Assembly: GCA_040756995.1 (NCBI GenBank)
Contig: JBFLYK010000015.1
Span: forward strand, 62,001 to 126,000
Length of the DNA: 64,000 nucleotides
Direction: 5' to 3'
Source of the DNA: BP-133 sp040756995
GTDB taxonomy: Bacteria; Actinomycetota; Acidimicrobiia; IMCC26256; BP-133
The position numbers and the translations under genes were made by a program. The notes beneath the pieces were generated by a model. That model was not told where the DNA came from and ran no database searches. It worked only from the letters and a program-made list of their open reading frames with translations. This document shows, in pieces, positions 58,104 to 64,000 of the stretch (positions within the stretch are counted from its first letter, which is position 1; each line of letters begins with the position of its first letter).

Positions 58104-58714
58104 AGGCGGTCGAGCAGTTGCGCCTTCTTGGCTTCGTACTCCGCCGCACTGATGGCCCCCCGCTCGAGCAGGTCGGCCAGCGCCGCGATCTGGTCGGTGA
58201 CCGACGGCGCCCGGACGGCCCCTCCCATCGCCTTCACCTGGTTGGCCTCGATCTGACGGTAGATCTCCTGCTGGACGGCGTTGGGACGGGGGATGTCGGT
58301 GAACCGCTGCAGTCCCCTCTCCCCCGCCGACTCGATGAGCAGGTCACCGGCACCGAGAAGCCGCTCGAAGAACGACTGGTTGGAGGCGATGTCGTTGACC
58401 TTCTCCAGCGGGATGTCCCGTGACTGCTTGGCCAGGATCCCGGAGCGGAAGACGAGCCGCTCACTGGTCACCACGAAATGGGTCGTCTGCCACCGGAGCA
58501 GGCGGCCGCCGAGCCACAGCGCCCAGGCCAGGGCCACCGCGGCGGTGATCCACAGGCCGACGGTCTGCACGTCGCCGTTCTGCTTCAACGCACCGACCAG
58601 CAGGGCGAGGACGGGAATCCCGGCGAACAGCGGCCCGGCGAAGAACCACCAGTGCGGGCGCAGGTCGAGGGCCACCGTCTCGCCTTCGAGCAGGAGCCGC
58701 TTCGGGAAAGGCAT
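58100..58714 (-). CDS. Membrane protein with bacterial PH (bPH2) domain and SHOCT motif
   Basis: A 204-residue protein: two spans (WWFFAGPLFAGIPVLALLVGAL and LWITAAVALAWALWLGGRLL), then the bPH_2 domain (TTHFVVTSERLVFRSGILAKQSRDIPLEKVNDIASNQSFFERLLGAGDLLIES), and a C-terminal SHOCT motif (QIAALADLLERGAISAAEYEAKKAQLL). The order membrane-bPH2-SHOCT is frequent in actinobacteria; the function is unknown. ATG at 58714; the longer open frame upstream is a shadow. Confidence 0.8.
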   Translation of the reverse strand: MPFPKRLLLEGETVALDLRPHWWFFAGPLFAGIPVLALLVGALKQNGDVQTVGLWITAAVALAWALWLGGRLLRWQTTHFVVTSERLVFRSGILAKQSRDIPLEKVNDIASNQSFFERLLGAGDLLIESAGERGLQRFTDIPRPNAVQQEIYRQIEANQVKAMGGAVRAPSVTDQIAALADLLERGAISAAEYEAKKAQLLDRL

Positions 58715-58730
58715 GACGCGAGAGTACGAC

Positions 58731-59234
58731 TTACCTGTATCTCTTGCGGCGGAATACGTCGGTCGAAAGCGACCCGACCCTGTCGAGGAAGAGCATCCCG
58801 TCGAGGTGGTCGAGTTCATGGAGCAGCGCCCGGGCTTCGAAGGCGTTGGCCTCGATCACCCGCGTCGTCCCCTCGGGGGTCAGCCCGGCCACGACCACCT
58901 CGGTGGCCCGGGCGACGTTGCCCGTGAAGTCGGGCACCGACAGGCAGCCCTCCCGAGCCAGTTCCTGATGCCGGGACAGGATCAGGACGGGGTTGAACAG
59001 CACGAACGGGCCGTGACAGGAGTCGGCCTTCTTGTGGCCGGTGACGTCGACCGAAAAGGCCCGGATCGACACCCCGATCTGGGGCGCGGCCACTCCGACA
59101 CACGACGGTGAGGCGAACATCGTGTCGAGCAGATCGGCGGCCAGCGCCTTCTCGTCCGGGCCGATGTCGGTGACGGGCGAGCACACCCGTTTGAGCACGG
59201 CTTCGGGCAGGCGGACGACGGGGCGGACGGGCAC
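58731..59234 (-). CDS. def: Peptide deformylase
   Basis: A 167-residue metalloenzyme that removes the N-formyl group from nascent proteins. The three motifs are GVAAPQIG (usual G-x-G-L-A-A-P-Q with V for L), EGCLSVP and HELDHLDG (HExDH, with metal-binding His residues and catalytic Glu). GTG 59234 starts with MPVRPVVRLPEAVLKR. It is separated from the ACT gene by 19 bases. Confidence 0.94.
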   Translation of the reverse strand: MPVRPVVRLPEAVLKRVCSPVTDIGPDEKALAADLLDTMFASPSCVGVAAPQIGVSIRAFSVDVTGHKKADSCHGPFVLFNPVLILSRHQELAREGCLSVPDFTGNVARATEVVVAGLTPEGTTRVIEANAFEARALLHELDHLDGMLFLDRVGSLSTDVFRRKRYR

Positions 59235-59253
59235 CGGGGCAGCGCTCCCGGGC

Positions 59254-59796
59254 TCAGAGCACGTCCGCGTCGGCCGGATGCAGGCTGGCGTCGACGCCGA
59301 GCTCCTTGGCCACCGCCTGGATGCGGTTGTCGAGAGCGGACGGGTCGAGGCTGCGGGGCAGCGTGACCTCGAGGAGCATGGCGTAGACGGGTACGCCCTC
59401 CTCCTCGCCGAGGACCCGGGTGTTGACGTCGGTGATGTTCACGCTGTGGTCGGCCAGCACGGTCGAGACGTGGTGGACGATCCCCGGGTGGTCGGAGCCG
59501 TAGACCGACACGATGTACGGCTCACCTTCGACGAACAGCATCGCCCCCTCGCCCAGGGGGCGGACGGCCACCGTCAGGTCGAAGTTGGCCTCCGCCTCGG
59601 CCAGCGCCGCCTCCAGCGCCTCGGCCGACACGTCGTCGGGCGCCTCCACCAGCATCATCATCGTGAAGTGCCGGGACAGCACCGTCATGGAACAGTCCTT
59701 CAGATTGCAGCCCATGCGGAACAGCACGCCGGTCACCGCCGCGACGATGCCGGGCCGATCGGCGCCCAGGGCCCACACTGCGAACTCGTTCACCAC
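59254..59796 (-). CDS. Double-ACT-domain protein (GcvR-like)
   Basis: A 180-residue protein with two ACT domains. The first is VWALGADRPGIVAAVTGVLFRMGCNLKDCSMTVLSRHFTMMMLV; the second is VSVYGSDHPGIVHHVSTVLADHSVNITDVNTRVL. Both carry the D-R/H-P-G-I-V turn that binds amino acids. The layout matches GcvR, which controls glycine cleavage in E. coli, and GcvR-type modulators elsewhere. gcv genes are in the same window but 40-50 kb away; a regulatory link to glycine is inference. Confidence 0.8.
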   Translation of the reverse strand: MVNEFAVWALGADRPGIVAAVTGVLFRMGCNLKDCSMTVLSRHFTMMMLVEAPDDVSAEALEAALAEAEANFDLTVAVRPLGEGAMLFVEGEPYIVSVYGSDHPGIVHHVSTVLADHSVNITDVNTRVLGEEEGVPVYAMLLEVTLPRSLDPSALDNRIQAVAKELGVDASLHPADADVL

Positions 59797-59829
59797 AGGC
59801 CGGGAGCCTACGCTCTAGCGTGAGCGGGC

Positions 59830-60324
59830 ATGCGGTTCGAAATCGAGCAGCACTTCACCGGCGCCCCGCAGGCCGTGGCCCGGATCTACACCGAGCCCCG
59901 GTTCTACGAGCTGCTCGGTGAGCTGCCGAAGCTCGGCCAGCCCGAGGTGCTCGACCGGCGGGAGGATGGAGCGGTCGTGCACCTCGCGGTGCGGTTCCGG
60001 TTCACCGGCAACCTCTCGGCGGCGGTCACCAGGGTGGTCGATCCCGCCCGGCTGACCTGGGTCGAGGAATCGGTCCACGACCTCGAGCGCCTCACGACGA
60101 CCTTCCACATGAAGCCCGACCACTACGCCGACCGGCTCCGCTCCGAGGGCTCGGCCCACTACGAACCGGACGGCGACGGAGGCACCCGCCGCCTGACCGA
60201 GGGCGACCTTTCGGTCAAGGTGGCTCTCGTCGGTCGCAAGGTCGAAGGCGCCGTCGTGTCCGGCCTACGGGAGCATCTGGCCGCCGAAGTCGAGGTGATC
60301 GAGCGACTCCTCGCCGGCTCGTAA
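59830..60324 (+). CDS. DUF2505 (SRPBCC-like) protein
   Basis: A 164-residue protein: EIEQHFTGAPQAVARIYTEPRFYELLGELPKLGQPEVLDRRE, then VHLAVRFRFTGNLSAAVTRVVDPARLTWVEESVHDL, and a C-terminal helix VSGLREHLAAEVEVIERLL. This is the DUF2505 form of the START/SRPBCC fold common in actinobacteria. Ligand unknown. ATG at 59830, divergent from the ACT gene. Confidence 0.8.
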   Translation: MRFEIEQHFTGAPQAVARIYTEPRFYELLGELPKLGQPEVLDRREDGAVVHLAVRFRFTGNLSAAVTRVVDPARLTWVEESVHDLERLTTTFHMKPDHYADRLRSEGSAHYEPDGDGGTRRLTEGDLSVKVALVGRKVEGAVVSGLREHLAAEVEVIERLLAGS

Positions 60325-60343
60325 CGCATTTCCGCGAAATCCG

Positions 60344-60372
60344 TTGACCGGCTTCCGGCCCACCGGTATCTT
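60344..60372 (+). promoter_or_regulatory. Near-consensus sigma-70 promoter of a non-coding RNA
   Basis: TTGACC (60344-60349), a 17-base spacer, TATCTT (60367-60372). The predicted start of transcription is about 60379. It lies 20 bases after the DUF2505 stop and 278 bases before the helicase start. Confidence 0.75.
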
Positions 60373-60378
60373 GGCTCT

Positions 60379-60580
60379 CGGCCGCGAGACCTCCGGGTCG
60401 AGCAGCCGAAGGGCAGTACCGGAGCCACGGTGCCGGATTCGTCTTCGGGCGGAGAGAGGCACCACCGAAGCCGGTCCCGTAGGGGCGGGCGAACCGGGGC
60501 GAAGGAACCGCCCGGATGAGGAGAGCCCCGAGGAGCACGGAGTTGGCGAAAGCCAAGGAAGGCTACTCGGGGCTTCCTCG
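60379..60580 (+). ncRNA. Structured non-coding RNA candidate upstream of the UvrD2-like helicase
   Basis: About 200 nt with successive helices: TCTCG/CGAGA near 60376-60389; GGTGCC/GGCACC enclosing CGTC-TTCG-GGCG (UUCG loop) near 60428-60463; CCGGT/ACCGG enclosing CCCG/CGGG near 60470-60496; GGCG/CGCC near 60500; and a long 3' stem GAGGA-GA-GCCCCGAG (60518-60532) with CTCGGGGC-T-TCCTC (60566-60579) enclosing TTGGC-GAAA-GCCAA (60543-60556). Two GNRA/UUCG tetraloops, a closing stem and its own promoter make an RNA gene likely. The family is not recognised. Confidence 0.65.
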
Positions 60581-60649
60581 CGTTCGGCGGCCGTTGCCGG
60601 TGGCCGGGTATCCACCATTCCTGTCACACCGCGCCGGTACCGTCCCGCT

Positions 60650-62707
60650 ATGGGCGATGCCGACAAGCTCCTCGGTGATCTGAACGACCGCCAGCGGGAG
60701 GCCGTCACCACGCTGGCCTCCCCACTGGCCATCCTGGCCGGGGCCGGCTCGGGCAAGACCCGGGTGCTGACCCGGCGGATCGCCTGGCTGGCGGCCGAGG
60801 GAGCGATCGATCCCCGCCACGTACTGGCGGTCACGTTCACCCGCAAGGCGGCGGGCGAGCTCTCCGACCGCCTCGGGGCTCTCGGCGTGCGGCGGGTGGT
60901 GACGTCGGGCACGTTCCACGGGCTGGCGCTGGCCCAGCTGCGGCGCCGTTGGCGCGACCGGGGAGAGGCGGTCCCGGCCCTGCTGGAGCGGAAGTCCCGG
61001 GTCCTGGCGCCACTCCTCGGCGGTGGGCCGTCGGTCGGAGCGGAGGCGGCCGAGGTCGCCGGTGAGATCGAGTGGGCCAAGGCCCGGCTGGTGACGCCGG
61101 AGGGCTACGAGGCGGCGGTCACCGCCGCCGGGCGGGCGACGCCGCGCCCCGCCGGGGAAATCGCCTCGCTCTACGACCGCTACGAAACCGAGAAGTCGCG
61201 CCGGGGCGTGATCGACTTCGACGATCTGCTGTGGCGCCTCGCCGACGCGCTGGAGACCGACGCCGAATTCGCGGCGGTGATCCGCTGGCGACACCGGCAC
61301 CTGTTCATCGACGAGTTCCAGGATGTGAACCCGGCGCAGTTCCGGCTCATCCGCCTGTGGCTCGGTGACCGGCGGGACCTGTGCGTGGTCGGCGACGACG
61401 ACCAGGCCGTCTACGGCTTCACCGGCGCCGACGCCGGCTACCTCGTGCATTTCGGCCGCCACTTCCCCGGGGCCGGGATCGTCCGGCTCGAGGAGAACTA
61501 CCGGTCGACGCCGCAGGTGCTGGCCGCGGCGCACGCCGTCCTGCCCGGCGGCACCCGGCGGAAGAAGCCGCTCCGCCCCACGCTGGCCGACGGTCCGGTC
61601 CCGACGGTGTCGGCCTACGCCAGCGACCGTGACGAGGCGGCGGCCGTGGCCCGGGCGCTGCAGGACGGCCACCAGCCCGGCGCGCCGTGGACCGGCACCG
61701 CCGTGCTGTACCGCACCAACGCCCAGTCGGCCCCGCTGGAGGCGGCGCTGCGGGCGGCCGGCATCCCCTACCGGGTCCGGGGCGCGGCCCGCTTCCTCGA
61801 CCGCCCGGCCGTGGCGGCCGCCCTCGACGAGCTCCGCCGGGCGGCCGCCGCCGCCCCCGGTCTCCCGCTGAGGGCGCATCTGGCCGGGCTGGCGGAGTGG
61901 GCCGAGGAGGCCGGCGGCGGCGAGCAGGCGACCCGGGAGCGCCGGGAGCACGTCGACGCGCTCGTCCGCCTCGGCCACGACTACCTGGCCGCCACTGACT
62001 TTTCGGGGAACAGCCCCGAACCCCCGGGGCAGGGCGGGTCCGCGGCCGGCTTCGTCGCCTATCTGGTGACGGTGCTGGCCGAGGAGGACCCCACCGGCGC
62101 CGACGCCGTGGAGCTGCTCACCTTCCACAAGGCCAAGGGTCTGGAGTGGCCGGTCGTGTTCGTCACCGGGCTGGAGCGGGGCCTCGTCCCGATCGCCTAC
62201 GCCGAGACGCCGGCCGCCCTGGCCGAGGAGCGCCGGCTGCTCTATGTGGCGCTGACCCGAGCGCAGCGGGAGCTGCACCTCAGCTGGGCCCAGCGGCGCA
62301 CGCTCGGTGGGCGGGAGATGGGCCGCCAGCCCAGCCCCTATCTCACGTCGATCGAGGCCGCCCTGGCCGCCTTCGGCCCCGACGGCGACGGTGACTGGCA
62401 GGCGGCGGTGGCCGCCGAGCGGGCCCGGCTGGCCAAGGCCCGGGCGGCCGCCGGGCGGGACCGGGCGATGGTCGGGGCATCGGCTGATCCCCGGGTGCTG
62501 GCGGAGCTGGTGGCCTGGCGCAAGACGCTGGCCCGGGCGTCGGGCGTGCCGGCCCAGGTCATCTTCCACGACGCCACGCTGGCCGCGGTGGCCGAGGCCC
62601 GCCCGACCGACCGCGACGGGCTGATGGCCGTTCCCGGCCTGGGGCCCCTCAAGGTCGAGCGCTACGGCGAGGAACTCCTGGCCCTGGTCGCCCGCGCTTC
62701 GGCCTAG
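60650..62707 (+). CDS. UvrD/PcrA-type helicase with C-terminal HRDC domain (UvrD2-like)
   Basis: A 685-residue SF1A helicase. The marks are Q-motif LNDRQREAV, Walker A AGAGSGKTRVLTRRI, motif II FIDEFQDVNPAQ, motif III VGDDDQAVYGF, motif IV LEENYRSTPQ, ELLTFHKAKGLEWPVVFVTGLERGLVP (motif V) and LLYVALTRAQ (motif VI). The C-terminal about 75 residues form an HRDC domain (DPRVLAELVAWRKTLARASGVPAQVIFHDATL...MAVPGLGPLKVERYG), the UvrD2 layout of actinobacteria. It acts in DNA repair. ATG 60650 lies shortly before the Q-motif; no clear ribosome site is seen. The frame stays open upstream through the ncRNA. Confidence 0.92.
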   Translation: MGDADKLLGDLNDRQREAVTTLASPLAILAGAGSGKTRVLTRRIAWLAAEGAIDPRHVLAVTFTRKAAGELSDRLGALGVRRVVTSGTFHGLALAQLRRRWRDRGEAVPALLERKSRVLAPLLGGGPSVGAEAAEVAGEIEWAKARLVTPEGYEAAVTAAGRATPRPAGEIASLYDRYETEKSRRGVIDFDDLLWRLADALETDAEFAAVIRWRHRHLFIDEFQDVNPAQFRLIRLWLGDRRDLCVVGDDDQAVYGFTGADAGYLVHFGRHFPGAGIVRLEENYRSTPQVLAAAHAVLPGGTRRKKPLRPTLADGPVPTVSAYASDRDEAAAVARALQDGHQPGAPWTGTAVLYRTNAQSAPLEAALRAAGIPYRVRGAARFLDRPAVAAALDELRRAAAAAPGLPLRAHLAGLAEWAEEAGGGEQATRERREHVDALVRLGHDYLAATDFSGNSPEPPGQGGSAAGFVAYLVTVLAEEDPTGADAVELLTFHKAKGLEWPVVFVTGLERGLVPIAYAETPAALAEERRLLYVALTRAQRELHLSWAQRRTLGGREMGRQPSPYLTSIEAALAAFGPDGDGDWQAAVAAERARLAKARAAAGRDRAMVGASADPRVLAELVAWRKTLARASGVPAQVIFHDATLAAVAEARPTDRDGLMAVPGLGPLKVERYGEELLALVARASA

Positions 62708-62709
62708 CC

Positions 62710-62967
62710 CTACTCCTCCTTGGGGGCGCCTTCGGTCAGCCGGGCTTCGAAGTTCTCGGTGTCGTCGGCCCCTCGGGCCGTGACGTACTGCTCGGCCGCT
62801 TTCCGGACCTCCTGCTTCTCTTCCGGCCGGTCCCGGTCGAGGTCTTCACTGGCTTCGTTGGCCAGGATGCGCGCTCCCTCCATGTCGATGGGGGCGGGCT
62901 CGATCTCGCCGCTCTGCGGATCGACCTTCACCTTCTCCTCGTCGGGGATCGGGGTGCGCTTTTCCAT
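62710..62967 (-). CDS. Small charged hydrophilic protein
   Basis: An 85-residue, Glu/Asp/Lys-rich protein (IPDEEKVKVDPQSGEIEPAPIDMEGARILANEASEDLDRDRPEEKQEVRKAAEQYV) with no membrane segment. A helical middle (EVRKAAEQYVTARG) is likely. Function unknown. ATG 62967 has GGAAG 9 bases upstream. It converges with the helicase gene, with stops 2 bases apart. Confidence 0.6.
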   Translation of the reverse strand: MEKRTPIPDEEKVKVDPQSGEIEPAPIDMEGARILANEASEDLDRDRPEEKQEVRKAAEQYVTARGADDTENFEARLTEGAPKEE

Positions 62968-63000
62968 GCCGGAAGTCTTCCCCGCCACGGAGGTCGGGAA

Positions 63001-63720
63001 TCAGCGCCCGGCCCGCCGGGTGATGCCGGCCACCGTGCCGAGGGCCCAGTCGACGGCCAGGGCGAGGAGGGCGGTCAGGGCGGCGCCGGTGTACAGGACG
63101 CGGTCCCGCTGGTTGTCGAGGCCGACGGTGATGAGCTCCCCGAGCCCGCCGGCACCCACGAACGTGGCCAGGGCGGCGGTGCCGACGTTCACCACCGCCG
63201 CGGTGCGGATGCCGGCCATCACGACCGGCCCGGCCAGCGGCAGCTCCACCCGCCACAGCACCTGACCCGGGCTCATGCCCATCCCCCGGGCCGCTTCGAC
63301 GGTGGCCGGATCGACTCCGGCCAGTCCGGCCACCGTGTTCCGGAGCACCGGCAGCAGCGAGTAGGCCCACAGTCCGATCACGGCCGTGCGGAAGCCGATA
63401 CCGGTCACCGAGAAGGCCAGCGCCAGTACGGCGATGGTCGGGACGGACTGCCCGACATTGGCCAGGAACAGCAGGGGCGGCGCCAGCCGCCGCAGCCCCG
63501 ACCGGGTGGCGGCGATTCCCGCCGGCACGGCGGCCAGCACCGCCAGGGCGGTCGACACGGCGCAGAGCGCCATGTGTTCCCAGATTCGCTCGGCCAGCTC
63601 ACCGCCGGCCAGCACCCCGGCCTCGGCGCGGTCCGCGCCGTGCTGGGCCCAGGCGATGACGGCGACCGCCGCCGCGGCCAGCGCCGCCGGGACGACGAGC
63701 TGACGAAACAATTGTTTCAT
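63001..63720 (-). CDS. Osmoprotectant/glycine-betaine ABC permease (OpuCB/ProW-like)
   Basis: A 239-residue permease with about six spans: VVPAALAAAAVAVIAWAQ, MALCAVSTALAVLAAVPAGIAATRSGLRRL, FLANVGQSVPTIAVLALAFSVTG, GLWAYSLLPVLRNTVAGLAGVDPATVEAARGMGMSPGQVLWRVELPLAGPVVMAGIRTA (EAA loop), then NVGTAALATFVGAGGLGELI. This matches the quaternary-amine transporters. ATG 63720 overlaps the ATPase stop by 4 bases, giving an opuC-like operon. Confidence 0.9.
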   Translation of the reverse strand: MKQLFRQLVVPAALAAAAVAVIAWAQHGADRAEAGVLAGGELAERIWEHMALCAVSTALAVLAAVPAGIAATRSGLRRLAPPLLFLANVGQSVPTIAVLALAFSVTGIGFRTAVIGLWAYSLLPVLRNTVAGLAGVDPATVEAARGMGMSPGQVLWRVELPLAGPVVMAGIRTAAVVNVGTAALATFVGAGGLGELITVGLDNQRDRVLYTGAALTALLALAVDWALGTVAGITRRAGR

Positions 63721-64000
63721 CGCCCTTCAACCTCAACTTCAGCCTGAGAATCATGGGTCACTGCGGACGGGTCGTCGCGCCGGAGCGCCGCCCGGATCGA
63801 GGCCAGCGTGACGAGCCCGACCACGGAGCCGTTGTCGACGACCGGGACGCCGTCGGCGTCGGCGGTCAGGAGGGCGGCCATCACGTCGGCCAGCGTGGCG
63901 TCGGGGGCCACCCCCGGCCCGTCCGGGGCCGTGGCCGCCGCCGGCTCCGGGGCGATCGCGTCGGCGGCGGAGAGCAGGTCGAGCCGGCGGAGTGTGCGGC
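63717..64000 (-). CDS. Osmoprotectant ABC ATPase, C-terminal CBS domain only (cut by window edge)
   Basis: The visible 94 residues begin inside the gene and contain a CBS half: TLADVMAALLTADADGVPVVDNGSVVGLVTLASIRAALRR. OpuCA/OpuBA-type ATPases end in CBS domains that sense ionic strength or c-di-AMP. The Walker motifs lie beyond base 64000. It is coupled to the permease by an ATGA overlap. Confidence 0.8.
   Translation of the reverse strand, partial: RTLRRLDLLSAADAIAPEPAAATAPDGPGVAPDATLADVMAALLTADADGVPVVDNGSVVGLVTLASIRAALRRDDPSAVTHDSQAEVEVEGR

Noticed and set aside
60379..60580. Assignment of the structured RNA as SRP RNA, tmRNA, 6S RNA or RNase P RNA
   Set aside because: The signature sequences I know for these (SRP GGAAGCAGCCA, RNase P GAGGAAAGUCC, tmRNA tag and T-arm) are not present.
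60379..60649. Open frame extending the helicase N-terminus upstream to 60344
   Set aside because: The added residues cover the structured RNA and the promoter, with no similarity to helicase N-termini; the Q-motif follows ATG 60650 directly.

Overview
The window is about 64 kb of very GC-rich, gene-dense chromosome, and I read it as an actinobacterium, most likely an uncultured member of the Acidimicrobiia. The main evidence is the gene order pgsA - DUF881 - DUF1290 - DUF881 - gcvH - FHA protein (GarA type) - MerR (FtsR type) - DUF151 nuclease - MerR - glycine decarboxylase. As I recall it, this matches the Mycobacterium tuberculosis Rv1822-Rv1832 neighbourhood. GTP-type PEP carboxykinase, a UvrD2-like helicase with an HRDC end, frequent GTG/TTG starts and 4-base stop/start overlaps also fit. 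No rRNA, tRNA, CRISPR array, insertion sequence or prophage is visible. The two window edges cut genes (a GNAT acetyltransferase on the left, an osmoprotectant ABC ATPase on the right).

Layout. 1-2051: GNAT, Nudix and a Glu/Leu-type dehydrogenase. 2070-3618: a secreted protein made of exact 15-residue repeats, with its own leader and terminator. 3680-8516: a class I glutamine-amidotransferase-like hydrolase, an NmrA-like reductase, and a membrane prenyltransferase-like protein / MenG-UbiE methyltransferase / geranylgeranyl-reductase trio that suggests quinone or prenyl-lipid work. 7898-21632 (minus strand): the glycine cleavage system (gcvH, gcvT, gcvPA, gcvPB) interleaved with the conserved cell-division and regulation block, HPRT, a fused mannose-1-phosphate guanylyltransferase, and pgsA. 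21657-23224: a small protein and two tandem paralogous secreted Tyr/Gly/His-rich proteins with related promoter regions. 23245-29269: a fused heterodimer-type ABC exporter and a molybdopterin oxidoreductase. 29352-31996: small or soluble proteins and a membrane-anchored propeller-like protein.

32234-37813 is a complete dpp/opp-type peptide ABC operon (binding protein, B, C, D, F). 37962-43654 holds a P-loop kinase, an ABC-F ATPase and a MacB-like ATPase/FtsX-permease pair separated by a 160-bp nested inverted repeat. 43729-46354 holds 4-hydroxyphenylpyruvate dioxygenase, translationally coupled to a haem-oxygenase-like putative diiron enzyme and divergent from an Lrp/AsnC regulator. 46363-53439 holds ArsR, ribulose-phosphate epimerase, a secreted zincin-like protein with a broken HExxH motif, PEPCK, a K+ channel/RCK protein, a lone RAM domain and D-Ala-D-Ala ligase. 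53436-59796 holds a small membrane protein, an ABM monooxygenase, a secreted 42-residue-repeat protein, a ThDP enzyme, a BtuF-like protein, a PH/SHOCT protein, peptide deformylase and a GcvR-like double-ACT protein. 59830-64000 holds DUF2505, a strongly predicted structured non-coding RNA with its own promoter, a UvrD2-type helicase, and the start of an osmoprotectant ABC system.

The most interesting items are the roughly 200-nt structured RNA at 60379-60580, the 15-residue repeat protein, the paired Tyr-rich secreted proteins, the nested hairpin that pairs the stop region of one ABC gene with the ribosome-binding site of the next, the HPPD/diiron pair, and the two matching hairpins that flank gcvT. 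All functions are read from sequence by eye; no database search was run.
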